Assembly: GCA_023433275.1 (NCBI GenBank) | Contig: JAEZDN010000021.1 | Span: 62,001-126,000, forward strand | Source: Verrucomicrobiota bacterium | GTDB taxonomy: Bacteria; Verrucomicrobiota; Verrucomicrobiia; Opitutales; Opitutaceae | Length of the DNA stretch: 64,000 nt | Direction: 5' to 3' | Shown: piece after piece, positions 37,566 to 46,495 of the stretch | Numbering within the stretch: the first letter of the stretch is position 1 | Layout: every line of letters begins with the position of its first letter | Translations under genes and position numbers: made by a program | The notes under the pieces: model-generated | Database searches by the model: none | Told to the model about the DNA's origin: nothing | Seen by the model: the letters and a program-made list of their open reading frames with translations, nothing else

Positions 37566-37653
37566 TAGGGGCGTGGCTCGTCCGCGCCCTTGTTTCCCGT
37601 AGCAAGAAACGGGCGCGATCAAGCCGCGCCCCTCCATCATCTGCATGATTCCG
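37566..37653. repeat. Palindromic dispersed repeat, copy 2
   Basis: Same family as 28331-28420. It begins TAGGGGCGTGGCTCGTCC, has the internal CCCGTAGCAAGAAACGGG hairpin in place of copy 1's CCCGCAGCGAGAAAAGGG, and ends CCGCGCCCCTCCATC...GCATGATTCCG. The similarity extends about 25 bp further upstream (GTGCGCGCAGTCGGACTATTC against GTGTGCGCGGTCGAACTGTTC). Confidence 0.85.
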
Positions 37654-37730
37654 CCCAAGTCGGTCGGGGCCGAGCTCGGTCCTTCATTCGATCGCGGCGT
37701 GATATCCTGAGCCGGCTTCGTGCAGTTGAG

Positions 37731-37880
37731 CCACAGATGAACACAGAAAGACACGAATGGGGACCGGGGTAGCGTCATCCGTGAACCCAAGCTTCATTTC
37801 ACTCCCCTGCACGGTGAAAACCGCGAGCTCTTAACCTGGGTAAGCCATCCTGATCCGTGCGTATCTGTGTCGATCTGTGG
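37731..37880. repeat. Imperfect inverted repeat of the CCACAGAT type
   Basis: Arm 1 at 37731-37755 (CCACAGATGAACACAGAAAG...) and arm 2 at 37856-37880 (reverse complement CCACAGATCGACACAGATAC...) match at 20 of 25 positions and are 100 bp apart. The arm sequence is of a kind often seen dispersed in intergenic DNA of unrelated environmental bacteria. Confidence 0.7.
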
Positions 37881-37957
37881 TTGCCTCTGAATTGTTCCGA
37901 CTAAGGACCGAGCAAACTCGGCCCCCACCCTTCCTGCCAAGGGTTTGGAGACCTCGC

Positions 37958-40900
37958 TCAGGCCTCGCCTTGCGCGGCGGCCCGCTCGAGGGCCAGCGCG
38001 CGGCAGCCCTTCAGGTCAGTCTTGCCCGTGCCCAGGACCGGAATCGCGTCCACCTTCACCACCAGCTTGGGCACCCAAAGATTGGGGAAACCCGCTTCGA
38101 GCAACTTGGTGCGAAGCTCGCCGACCGTCACGTCCTTCGTCGTGAGCAACACGAGCGCTTCGCCCTTGGCCGCATCGGGAATCCCGGTGACCACCGCCGT
38201 GGGCCCCTCGTTCTGCTCCCATTCAAAGGCGGAAATCAACCGCTGCTCGATGGTGCCGTGCGGCACCATCTCGCCGCCAATCTTCGAGAAGCGGGAAAGC
38301 CGTCCCTCGATGAACACGAAGCCGTCGTCGTCGATGCGCCCAAGGTCGCCGGTCATGAACCAGCCCTCCTTGATGGCGGCGGCGGTCTTTTCGGGATCCT
38401 TGAGATACCCGCCGAACACATGCGGGCCCTTCAGCCAGAGCATGCCCGTGCTGTTCAAGGGCAATTCCTCGCCCGTCTCCGGGTCCGTGATCCGCGCAGT
38501 CGAGCCGGGCAACAACCGTCCGACCGCGCCGAGCCGCTTGCCTTCCTGGTGCTCGGCCGTCGAGGTCGTGATCGGGGGATGGTATTGGTTGATGCTGGCG
38601 GCCGGCGTGGTTTCGGTCAGGCCGTATCCCTGGAGAATCTCGATGCCGAATTGCTGCAGGAACGCGTCGTAGAGATCCATCGGCAGCTTCTCCGCGCCCG
38701 TCACCACCAGGTTGAGGCTCGAAAGTTCCTCCTTGGTCGCCTTCTTGAGGAACGGCCGGATGAACGTCGGCGCCCCGATCATCACGGTCGCCTTCTCCTG
38801 TGCGATCGCATCCACGATCTTCTTCGTGTCGAGGGGACTGGGCACCGTCACAACCCTGCATCCGCGCATCAGGGGATACCAAAGCGTGACCGTGAAGCCA
38901 AAGGAATGGAATACCGGCAGGCAGCCCAGCATCGTGGCCGATTCCGGCAGGATGGAGAGCGACGAGATCTGCGCGCAGTTGGCCAGGATGTTGCGGTGGG
39001 TCAGGACCACACCCTTGGGCTCGCCCGAACTTCCGCTCGTGAACAACAGGGCCGCTTCCTCCTGGTCCCCCGTGGCGGGCAGGCGCATGAGGTCGGCCAC
39101 CCACTGGTTGGGCAGCAGGTGGACCGCCAGCAGCCAGGGCACGATCGCCTTTTTCCCCCCCGCGGCCGCAACCTCGGTCTTGAAATCAAGTGTCCGCTCC
39201 GGAAACGGGAAGTTCGGCACCTTGGCCCGCATCGCGTCGGCTGAAATCACCGTGTTGATCTCACCCAGCCGGAGCGAGGCCTCGATCGCGGACCGGCCCG
39301 CCGTGAAATTGAGATTAACCGGCACCTTGCCCGCGCAGGCGACGGCCAGGTTCGCAATGGTGGCTCCAGCGCCCGGCGGGAGGACGATGCCTACGCGCTT
39401 CTCGGGCACGGTCTCCCGCAGGCGCCGGGCCAGCACCGCCGCCACGGCCACGAGCTGTCCGGCGGAGACTTCGCGTCGCTCCGCGGTGCGATCGACGACG
39501 GCGATGTGACGCGGATGCTTCGCCAGGGCGCGCACCGCCTCGCGCGCGAGATTGCGTTTCAGCACGGGACGCTCCTGGAACGCGCGCTCACCCAGGTCCA
39601 GCAGCGCCCGCCGCGCCGTGTCGCGGTCGATCCGGTCATGCGGGATCGGCTGGCCGAAGACCACGCAGACCGGGGTCGGTTTGAGCCGCGGCGATTTCCA
39701 AAGGTATTTGTTGCCCGCAAACGAATAGATTGAACCCCAGAGACCATCGATCACCGCCGGAATGACCGGAGCCTTGGCCGACTCGGCGATGATCCCGAAG
39801 CCACGCTTGAGTTGCATCAACTGCCCGGTGCGAGAGATGGCGCCTTCGGGGAAAACACAGACCAGCTCGCCGGCCTTGATCGCGTCCCACGCGAGCCGGA
39901 TGCCCTTCATCGGCCTGTTGGGAGCCACCGGAATGACGCCGGCGGCACGAAACACGAAACGCATGAACGGACTCCTGGCGAAACCGGCAAAGGCGACGAA
40001 GCGGATCGGACGCGGCGAGGCGATCTGCAGGACCACCGCGTCCACGTAGGAAAGATGATTGCAGATCATCAGGGCGCCGCCGGGCGGGATGTTCTGCCAG
40101 CCAATCGATCTCACCCGGTAGAACAATGGCCCGACAAGGCGCATGACGGTGCAAACGGTGTGATGCGGGATGTGCCAGACCCCGTAGAGCAGCATGGCGA
40201 ACGTGGCCGCGGCCAGCAGGAAAATTTGCGCCGCCGGGCTCAATGCGAGCTTGTCATCGCTCGCCAGCAGGCTGAACAAACCGCTCATCGCGCTGCCCGC
40301 CAGGCTGTCGAGCAAAGCCACGCCGGCCAGGATCCGTCCGCGGCGGTGGTCACCCGACGTTTGCTGGATAAAGGCGTAGAGCGGCACCACGAACAGCCCC
40401 GTCGCGAAACCTGCAGCCACGAGCAAGCCGGTGAAAGCCTGGCCACCCAATGGCACCAGCCCCATGGCCACCAGCACGACGAGCAGCAGAAAGCCACCGA
40501 TCGGCGCGAGGCCAAGCTCGACGCCCCGCCGCGAAAGCAGTCCGGCCAGGAGATGCCCGAGCATCGTGCCCAGTCCCACCCAGAGAAGCATCAGGCTCGA
40601 CACCGCCGACGTGCGGACGCCGCCCCCCTCCAATTCGTACGCGATCTGCGGGACCAGCAGCATGAAATATCCGCCGATGGCGTAGAAAAAACAGATCCCC
40701 ATGGTGGAGCGCCAAAGCGGGCGCTCACGCCACACCTCAAGCACGTCGGTGAAATGCCGGAACCACAGCTTCCAATGAAACGGCTCGGCCGACTGCGCCT
40801 TCGTCGGTGCGGCGACTTGGAAAAACGCCCAGGCCGCGACCGCCAGGCCCGTCAACGGCCAGGCTACTTTCAAGCCCGCCGCCCAAATGTCACCCGTGGA

Positions 40901-41401
40901 CGCAAGCCAGTGCGAGAACAACCATCCCCCGGCAAAAGTGCCGATCAGGATCGCCGTGATGTTCAACATTTCCATGTAGCCGACCCAGCGCGACAGCTGC
41001 CGCGCCCCCACATACTCCAGCAGGATGCCGCGTTTCGCCGGCGCCAGGACGGCGGTCTCGGTCGAAAGCAGGAAGAAGGCGATCATGGCCAGCCAGAAGG
41101 ACCGGAACTGCAGCGCGGCCACCAGCAGCAGCATGACGAGGATCTGCGAAACCAGGGTCCAGTTCAGCACCGAGCGCTTCGAAAACCGGTCCGCCAGCCA
41201 CCCGCAGACCGGCGCAAACAGCACATAGGGGAGCACCAGCAGGAGCGCGATGAACGCGGTCATCGGCTTCGGATCCTCGCCCGCCGCCCGGGCCAGTTGC
41301 TGCGCCACGCCAATGAGCATCATCTTGGCCGCGCAGTCGTTGAAAGTTTCCTGCGCCTGGGCAAGGAGGAGCGCGGCCAGCGAAGCACGGGGTGGTTTCA
41401 T
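37958..41401 (-). CDS. LplT-PlsC-Aas fusion: lysophospholipid transporter / acyltransferase / acyl-ACP synthetase
   Basis: A 1147-residue fusion. Residues 1-400 are a 12-helix MFS flippase like LplT (NDCAAKMMLIGVAQQLA, GWLADRFSKRSVL). Residues 430-620 are a PlsC acyltransferase with the HX4D motif in NHLSYVD (near 447) and FPEGAIS (near 515). Residues 640-1147 are an AMP-forming ligase with LLFTSGSSGEPKGVVLTH (near 787), YGLTETTPAASI, TGDLGRIDDDGFVFIEGR and the terminal Lys motif GTGKTDLKG. Together they would flip lyso-PE inward, activate a fatty acid and re-acylate the lipid. All catalytic motifs are intact. The ATG at 41401 starts right before the first helix. Confidence 0.9.
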   Translation of the reverse strand: MKPPRASLAALLLAQAQETFNDCAAKMMLIGVAQQLARAAGEDPKPMTAFIALLLVLPYVLFAPVCGWLADRFSKRSVLNWTLVSQILVMLLLVAALQFRSFWLAMIAFFLLSTETAVLAPAKRGILLEYVGARQLSRWVGYMEMLNITAILIGTFAGGWLFSHWLASTGDIWAAGLKVAWPLTGLAVAAWAFFQVAAPTKAQSAEPFHWKLWFRHFTDVLEVWRERPLWRSTMGICFFYAIGGYFMLLVPQIAYELEGGGVRTSAVSSLMLLWVGLGTMLGHLLAGLLSRRGVELGLAPIGGFLLLVVLVAMGLVPLGGQAFTGLLVAAGFATGLFVVPLYAFIQQTSGDHRRGRILAGVALLDSLAGSAMSGLFSLLASDDKLALSPAAQIFLLAAATFAMLLYGVWHIPHHTVCTVMRLVGPLFYRVRSIGWQNIPPGGALMICNHLSYVDAVVLQIASPRPIRFVAFAGFARSPFMRFVFRAAGVIPVAPNRPMKGIRLAWDAIKAGELVCVFPEGAISRTGQLMQLKRGFGIIAESAKAPVIPAVIDGLWGSIYSFAGNKYLWKSPRLKPTPVCVVFGQPIPHDRIDRDTARRALLDLGERAFQERPVLKRNLAREAVRALAKHPRHIAVVDRTAERREVSAGQLVAVAAVLARRLRETVPEKRVGIVLPPGAGATIANLAVACAGKVPVNLNFTAGRSAIEASLRLGEINTVISADAMRAKVPNFPFPERTLDFKTEVAAAGGKKAIVPWLLAVHLLPNQWVADLMRLPATGDQEEAALLFTSGSSGEPKGVVLTHRNILANCAQISSLSILPESATMLGCLPVFHSFGFTVTLWYPLMRGCRVVTVPSPLDTKKIVDAIAQEKATVMIGAPTFIRPFLKKATKEELSSLNLVVTGAEKLPMDLYDAFLQQFGIEILQGYGLTETTPAASINQYHPPITTSTAEHQEGKRLGAVGRLLPGSTARITDPETGEELPLNSTGMLWLKGPHVFGGYLKDPEKTAAAIKEGWFMTGDLGRIDDDGFVFIEGRLSRFSKIGGEMVPHGTIEQRLISAFEWEQNEGPTAVVTGIPDAAKGEALVLLTTKDVTVGELRTKLLEAGFPNLWVPKLVVKVDAIPVLGTGKTDLKGCRALALERAAAQGEA

Positions 41402-41480
41402 GCAGGGGTAACACCCCAACAGTGCGACGCGAACCGGGCCCGGCAAGTCCGTTCGCTGGACGGGACCGGCGTGGATCCCA

Positions 41481-42119
41481 CTATTTTTTCGACCAGGCGC
41501 GCAGGTCCCGCGCGAGAGCGCCAAATCCGTTGGGGAAATCGTGCTCGAGGCGACGGATGTCGCCGCGATGACGCGTCACTTCCTGCACCGCGCGCTTCAT
41601 TTCATGCTGCAGTGAGGGGCGCTCCGTGCCGTACACCCGCCACTTGAGCTCGCGTCGCGTGTATGGAGGCTGACCCGCGGCCTGGCCGTCGAGCCAGGCC
41701 TTCTCGGTCACCGACGTGTCCCGGCCGCAAAGGAGCCACGCCTCGAGCGCCGGTACGCAGACCCCGACCGCGCGGAGGACCCGTTCACGGCCGTGGGCTG
41801 GCGGAAGATTCTTGATGGTGCGCCGGAACACCCCGCGCAGCCGGCAGATGCGGCAAAGGGGATGATGATAACCCGGCGCCTCGTGATCGTCGGTGTGCAC
41901 GATCGAGTCGTCGGAATCGACCACCACGACAAGCCCGTCGGCGTCGGTGTTGAAATGAAGGTGCCGGATGATCGGGGGCAGCACCTGCTCCACCGATGGC
42001 CAGCCCCGGGCGCGGAGGTCCGACTGCACGGGAATGAAGGGTTCGCCCAGCACATAACCCACGAGCACGTGCAGGGCCGCCTCGTCGGCCGGCGATTCGC
42101 TTAGGATCGCAATCTTCAT
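41481..42119 (-). CDS. Small TOPRIM-like protein, DUF4276-related, partner of the AAA ATPase
   Basis: A 212-residue soluble protein. The start MKIAILSESPADEAAL has Glu8 and Asp12/Glu13 in the place of a TOPRIM glutamate. The strand LVVVVDSDDS supplies D68-x-D70/D71, the TOPRIM DxD. VCVPALEAWLL resembles the EAWLL block of DUF4276 proteins. A cluster H85-H86-x2-C89-x2-C92 might bind metal. The predicted role is Mg-dependent nucleic-acid cleavage, but this is inference. It begins 4 bp after the ATPase stop, so the two are surely co-expressed. Sequence similarity to any named family could not be tested. Confidence 0.6.
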   Translation of the reverse strand: MKIAILSESPADEAALHVLVGYVLGEPFIPVQSDLRARGWPSVEQVLPPIIRHLHFNTDADGLVVVVDSDDSIVHTDDHEAPGYHHPLCRICRLRGVFRRTIKNLPPAHGRERVLRAVGVCVPALEAWLLCGRDTSVTEKAWLDGQAAGQPPYTRRELKWRVYGTERPSLQHEMKRAVQEVTRHRGDIRRLEHDFPNGFGALARDLRAWSKK

Positions 42120-42123
42120 GGGC

Positions 42124-43128
42124 CTACCCGGTCGGAACGCCGCCCAGGATGCCGCTGTACCACAAGTCGCCGAGATGGGCTTCCTTCATCAGCTCCATGA
42201 TGTCCGCGCGTTCCGACAGTCGTTCGAACGTCGCCGCCGTCCCGTGCTTGCTGGCGAGCACGACTTCGTCCGGGTGCTCGCGGAACTGGTCGAGAAAATA
42301 GGGCGAATGTGTCGTGGTCACAACCTGCACGGGCTCGCGGTCCATGCCGCTGTCGCGCGGGTAACTCAGGCGATAGAGGGCATCCCGCACCTCGCGCAGC
42401 GAACGGGGATGCATGCCTCGATCCGCTTCCTCCAGGCAGACAATCGCGGGTGGCTCCGGGGCGAAGGCGAGGGCCAGGATGGCGAGCAGGTAAAGCGTCC
42501 CCTGCGAGAGATTGTCCGCCGTGACCAGATTGCCGCCGTTTTCCTTCAGGCGCGCCCCCAGTTCTACCGTGTCCGCGCCGGCAGGTGTAATCTCGAGGCC
42601 GGTGAACTCCGGCATCAACCGGACGAATTCCGCCTGCAAGGCGGCGAAGGCCCCGGGGGCGAGTTGTTGCCAGCGCGCCAACACCGCCGCGAGGTTGCTC
42701 CCATTCGAAACCAGGGCCGCGCCCTCGCCCAGTTTCGCGGGTGCGGCCATGGCGTAGTGGTCGAAAAGATATGCGCGAGTCGACTGCAGCTTCTGCCGCA
42801 ATTGCGCCCAGCGGTCCTCGGCGCCGGGAGGGTGAGCAACCACGAGGAGGTTGCAGACGAGCTCGTCGGAGTTGCACCCGAGCGTCACGCGGATGTCCGC
42901 ATAAGGCGGAATGAACTGAAACTCGATCTGCGGCCCGTCCGCCGGGCCCGCGTCGAGCGTGCCGGGCGCGACTGCCGGCAGACCCGCCAGCGTGCGGAGG
43001 CGCAACATCGATTGGATCAGGCTCGTCTTGCCGCTGCCGTTGGGTCCGAGCACCAGGTTGAACGGCGCCAGGGTGACCGCCGTCGATCGCAGGGCCTTGA
43101 AATTTTTGAAGTGAACCGCGGCGATCAT
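42124..43128 (-). CDS. SMC/OLD-type AAA ATPase (AAA_21-like)
   Basis: A 334-residue ABC-class ATPase without a long coiled coil. Walker A GPNGSGKT is at 28-35, after FKNFKALRSTAVTLAPFNLVL. The signature-like LSQGTLYLLAILALAF, Walker B AIVCLEEADRGMHPRSL and a switch His in VVTTTHSPYFLDQF complete the site. This layout is that of OLD/RecF-like ATPases used in anti-phage and toxin systems. No nuclease domain is fused; the small TOPRIM-like gene follows by 4 bp. The ATG at 43128 gives a standard N-terminal strand; the longer frame upstream to 43323 overlaps potA's end. Confidence 0.8.
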   Translation of the reverse strand: MIAAVHFKNFKALRSTAVTLAPFNLVLGPNGSGKTSLIQSMLRLRTLAGLPAVAPGTLDAGPADGPQIEFQFIPPYADIRVTLGCNSDELVCNLLVVAHPPGAEDRWAQLRQKLQSTRAYLFDHYAMAAPAKLGEGAALVSNGSNLAAVLARWQQLAPGAFAALQAEFVRLMPEFTGLEITPAGADTVELGARLKENGGNLVTADNLSQGTLYLLAILALAFAPEPPAIVCLEEADRGMHPRSLREVRDALYRLSYPRDSGMDREPVQVVTTTHSPYFLDQFREHPDEVVLASKHGTAATFERLSERADIMELMKEAHLGDLWYSGILGGVPTG

Positions 43129-43231
43129 GGGCAGGAAGTATGACCGAAAGCTGGGACCGGCCGGCCCAAAAGGCCAGACCGAGTGTTGGGCGACCTGGCT
43201 TTTGTCACGAAGAAGACCGGCGCATGACACC

Positions 43232-44326
43232 CTACTCCGCCTGCACGATGACGAGATCGTCGAGGTGCAGGCAGCAATAGACGCGATCGCCCTCGTGATA
43301 GGCCTCCTGCGTGGCGCTTTCATTGGCCACCAGGGCGTGGAACCGGGTCCCCTGCTCGGTCACGAGGCGCAGCAGGTCCGTGGCGCCCTGGAAAATCTCC
43401 TCCTCGATGGTGGCCAGGAACACGTTCTCGGCCACCGCCGGGGTCCGGCTGATGTGGATTTTCTCCGGGCGGATCGACACCAGCACGCGGCTGGCGCCCG
43501 CGGGCAGGTCGGAATACGCCACGCCCAGTTCCAATCCCGTGTCCAGGCGCAGGCGCGCCGTCGTGCCGCTGCGCAGGATGATGGTGGCGCTGATGAGATT
43601 CGCCTGTCCGATGAAGTCCGCGGCGAAGGGCGTGCGAGGCCGGTGATAGATCTCCGTCGCGGTCCCGAGTTGTTCGATCCGTCCCTGGTTGATGATGGCG
43701 ATGCGGTCCGACATGGTGAGCGCCTCCTCCTGGTCGTGCGTGACGAACACAAACGTGAGGCCGAGCTTGCGCTGGAGGTGCTTCAACTCGAGTTGCATGC
43801 CATGGCGGAGCTTGGCATCGAGGGCGGACAGGGGTTCGTCGAGCAGCAGCACCTTGGGGCGGCAGACCAGGGCGCGCGCGAGCGCGACGCGCTGCCGTTG
43901 GCCGCCGGACATCTGGTGCGGATGCTTCCCGGCCTGTTCGACCAGCGAGACCGTGGCGAGGGCGTCCTTGATGCGAGCTTCCGCCTCGGCCGCCGGCACG
44001 CCTTGCATGCGCAGGCCGAAGCCGACGTTCTCCTTCACCGTCATGTGCGGGAACAGGGCATAGCTTTGGAAAACCTGATTCACGCTGCGCCGATAAGGGG
44101 GCACATGGGACACATCCTCCCCGTCGAGCAGGACGGCGCCCTCGTCCGGATGCTCGAAACCCGCGAGCAAACGCAGGAGCGTCGTCTTGCCGCAACCCGA
44201 CGGTCCGAGCAGCGTGAGAAACTCGCCCGCGTTCACGGTGAGACTGACATCATTGACCGCGGTGAACCCGCCGAAGCGTTTGGTCACCCCGCGAAACTCG
44301 ATCATGGGCTTGGGGACGGCAGACAT
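43232..44326 (-). CDS. potA: Polyamine ABC transporter ATP-binding protein
   Basis: A 364-residue ATPase subunit of a spermidine/putrescine importer. Walker [43 protein letters not shown], the signature [16 protein letters not shown], Walker [17 protein letters not shown] and switch HDQEEAL are all present. A C-terminal TOBE domain covers about residues 275-360. It is the last gene of the C-D-B-A operon, 74 bp after potB. The substrate assignment comes from sequence plus the PotD-like binding protein. Confidence 0.92.
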   Translation of the reverse strand: MSAVPKPMIEFRGVTKRFGGFTAVNDVSLTVNAGEFLTLLGPSGCGKTTLLRLLAGFEHPDEGAVLLDGEDVSHVPPYRRSVNQVFQSYALFPHMTVKENVGFGLRMQGVPAAEAEARIKDALATVSLVEQAGKHPHQMSGGQRQRVALARALVCRPKVLLLDEPLSALDAKLRHGMQLELKHLQRKLGLTFVFVTHDQEEALTMSDRIAIINQGRIEQLGTATEIYHRPRTPFAADFIGQANLISATIILRSGTTARLRLDTGLELGVAYSDLPAGASRVLVSIRPEKIHISRTPAVAENVFLATIEEEIFQGATDLLRLVTEQGTRFHALVANESATQEAYHEGDRVYCCLHLDDLVIVQAE

Positions 44327-44400
44327 TGAAAGGGTGTGGGCCGGGAGGTTGATAAGGTGAGGACTCGCGGATCCCAGTCCTCGGGTTTCAGGTTTACATC

Positions 44401-45303
44401 TCAGGTTTCGGAACGGGCGCCGCGGCGCTGCAGGATGGCGTAGGTCAGGGCGAACATGAGCATGAAGATCACCCCGAGCGCGGCGCCGAAGGGCCAGTTG
44501 TTGGCGAGGCGGAACTGGTTTTGAATGACGTTGCCGATCATCGGCACCTTGGCCCCGCCCATGAGGTCCGTGATGGCGAACATGCCGATGGCGGGCACGA
44601 AGACGAGCAGCGTACCGGCCGCAATACCCGGCAGTGTCAGCGGCACAATCACGGCGCTGAACGCCCGCACCGGGCCGGCGCCCAAGTCGTACGCCGCCTC
44701 AATGAGGGAGTTGTCCAGTTTCTCCGCACTGCCGTAGATGGGCAGGATCATGAAGGGCAGGTAGGCATACACCAGGCCGATGACGACGGCGGTCGGAGTG
44801 TAGAGCAAGTTGAACGGTCCGATGCCAAGCCCCATGCCCTGCACGAGGCCATTGAGCAGGCCCTCCTGCTTGAGGATCGTGATCCACGCATAAGTCCGGA
44901 TCAGGAAACTGGTCCAGAATGGGATCATGACGAGCAGCAGGAGCTTGTTGCGAAGCCCTTCCGGGCTCCGGGCCATGTAGTAGGCGACCGGATAACCCAC
45001 CAGCGCGCAGATCGCGGTGGTGAGCGCCGCATAGCCGATCGAGCGGGCGAAGATGCGCAGGTACACGGCATCAAACACCCGCTGATAGTTCTCCAGCGTG
45101 AAGTCGAACACCACGCCGCCGATCTCGTCGCGCTGACAGAAACTATAAACCAGGAGAATCCCGCCCGGCACGACGACGAAAAGCAGCAGCCACAGCACCA
45201 TCGGGGCCAGCAACGCCCACGCCCTCCAGCCCGGCCGGTGATGGTCGGAGGTGCCGCCGGCGGTGCCGCCTGTTGCTGGAGCGTTAGGCGCTAGTTGGCC
45301 CAA
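44401..45303 (-). CDS. potB: Polyamine ABC transporter permease
   Basis: A 300-residue, six-helix inner-membrane permease. It has the Pro-rich N-terminal tail, [20 protein letters not shown], and the EAA-type cytoplasmic loop [25 protein letters not shown] near residue 210. [14 protein letters not shown] is typical of PotB/PotH. The start is a TTG at 45303, the best available; the true start may be slightly shorter. It is separated from potD by a 147-bp gap with a strong hairpin. Confidence 0.9.
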   Translation of the reverse strand: MGQLAPNAPATGGTAGGTSDHHRPGWRAWALLAPMVLWLLLFVVVPGGILLVYSFCQRDEIGGVVFDFTLENYQRVFDAVYLRIFARSIGYAALTTAICALVGYPVAYYMARSPEGLRNKLLLLVMIPFWTSFLIRTYAWITILKQEGLLNGLVQGMGLGIGPFNLLYTPTAVVIGLVYAYLPFMILPIYGSAEKLDNSLIEAAYDLGAGPVRAFSAVIVPLTLPGIAAGTLLVFVPAIGMFAITDLMGGAKVPMIGNVIQNQFRLANNWPFGAALGVIFMLMFALTYAILQRRGARSET

Positions 45304-45362
45304 GGCAGCAAGGCGCGACAGCGCGATCGCAAGGGCGCAGTCCAGCTGCGACCTCAGGGGTG

Positions 45363-45416
45363 TTATCGAGTTGGGGGGCGCGGGAAGACCGCGCCCCTGC
45401 AGAAAGCACTCGATAA
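45363..45416. repeat. Nested palindrome between potD and potB
   Basis: The outer arms TTATCGAGT (45363-45371) and ACTCGATAA (45408-45416) are perfectly inverted. The inner stem GGGGCGCGG/CCGCGCCCC (45375-45397) closes on GAAGA. The inner stem resembles the repeat family at 28331 and 37566. The element sits 34 bp downstream of the potD stop on the transcript strand. It could protect upstream mRNA or reduce read-through into potB, as described for REP hairpins in malEF. No U-tract is seen. Confidence 0.8.
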
Positions 45417-45450
45417 CCGATAACCTTCATCCGATGACTGGGCGCGGGCG

Positions 45451-46473
45451 TTACTGCGCGCTCTTGAGGTCGGTCAGGAGCTCGTCGATGTCGGCGGCAG
45501 CACGGCCGATGTCGCGGAAAGTATCGAGCTTGGGCGAACCCGGGGGATAGCTCGCGGGATTGGCGAGTTCCTCCTCGGACAGGAGCTTGCGGGCCGCGGC
45601 GTTCGGGTTGGTGTAGGGAAAATCGCGCGAGACGATCTGCGAGACGTCCGGGCGCAGGATGTAATTGATGAAGGCGTGGGCGGCGTCCTTGTTCGGCGCG
45701 TCGGCGGGGATGGCGAGGATGTCGATGAAACGGTGCGCGCCCTCGGCCGGGAGGATGTATTGGAACTTCTTGTCCTCGTTCCAGAGGAGCGCAGCTTCGC
45801 CGCTCCAGACGATGCCGATGTCGACATCGCCGTTCAGGAGCGCGGTCTTCGGGCTGCCGGAATCGAAGACTTTCACCAGCTTGACCCACTGGGCAATGAC
45901 CGGGCGGACCTTGGCGAGGCTCGCCTGGTTGATCTCGTTCGGGGGCAGGCCGAGGGAATAGAGGGCCCAGGTTACGATCTCCCGGTTGTCATCAAGCACC
46001 ACGAGGCGGTCCTTGAACTTCGGTTGGAAGACATCCTTGTAGCCGGTGATCTTGTCCTTCACGCGGTCGGTGTTCACCACAATGCCGACGGTGCCGGACA
46101 TGTACGGCACGGTGAACTGGTCCTTGGGATCATGGTCGAGGCCCTTGAATTCCGGCGCGAGATTCGCGACGTTGGGCAACTTGGCATGATCGAGCGGGGC
46201 GAGCATCTTGCGCCGGATGAGCAACTCGGCGGTGTACTCGGATGGCTGGATGAGGTCGTAGTTGCCCCCGCCGGCCACGAGCTTCGAAAGCATGGCTTCG
46301 TTGGAATCATAGGTTTCGAAGTTGACGGTGATGCCCGTCTCCTTGGTGAAACCGTCGATCACGTCCTGGGGAATGTATTCGGACCAGCCGAACAAATTGA
46401 GTTCGGCGGCGGGCAACCCGGAGGTTGCGGCAAGCAGCGAGAGCGCGAGGAGGGCTTTCTGGAGGGTTTTCAT
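45451..46473 (-). CDS. potD: Polyamine-binding periplasmic protein
   Basis: A 340-residue substrate-binding protein with a signal peptide (MKTLQKALLALSLLAATSGLPAA) and a PotD/PotF-type mature domain: LNLFGWSEYIPQDVIDGFTKE, YDLIQPSEYTAELLIRR, TVPYMSGTVGIVVNTDRV and IVWSGEAALLWNEDKK. The start FGWSEYIP and SDWxx-like PSEYT segments match polyamine binders. It lies 22 bp downstream of potC, the tightest gap of the operon. Confidence 0.93.
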   Translation of the reverse strand: MKTLQKALLALSLLAATSGLPAAELNLFGWSEYIPQDVIDGFTKETGITVNFETYDSNEAMLSKLVAGGGNYDLIQPSEYTAELLIRRKMLAPLDHAKLPNVANLAPEFKGLDHDPKDQFTVPYMSGTVGIVVNTDRVKDKITGYKDVFQPKFKDRLVVLDDNREIVTWALYSLGLPPNEINQASLAKVRPVIAQWVKLVKVFDSGSPKTALLNGDVDIGIVWSGEAALLWNEDKKFQYILPAEGAHRFIDILAIPADAPNKDAAHAFINYILRPDVSQIVSRDFPYTNPNAAARKLLSEEELANPASYPPGSPKLDTFRDIGRAAADIDELLTDLKSAQ

Positions 46474-46495
46474 GATGGTGGTGAGGGGAAAATGG

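Larger units (their letters stand above)
37485..37957. other. Gene-free region with two repeat types
   Basis: This 473-bp gap between the convergent MFS and aas-like genes holds copy 2 of the palindromic repeat (37566-37653) and an imperfect inverted repeat of CCACAGAT type (37731-37880). No promoter, RNA gene or credible reading frame was seen. Confidence 0.75.

Noticed and set aside
39812..41647. A 611-codon plus-strand frame antisense to the LplT-PlsC-Aas fusion
   Set aside because: Composition is typical of an antisense shadow (Arg/Gln/His-rich), and the minus-strand gene has all catalytic motifs.
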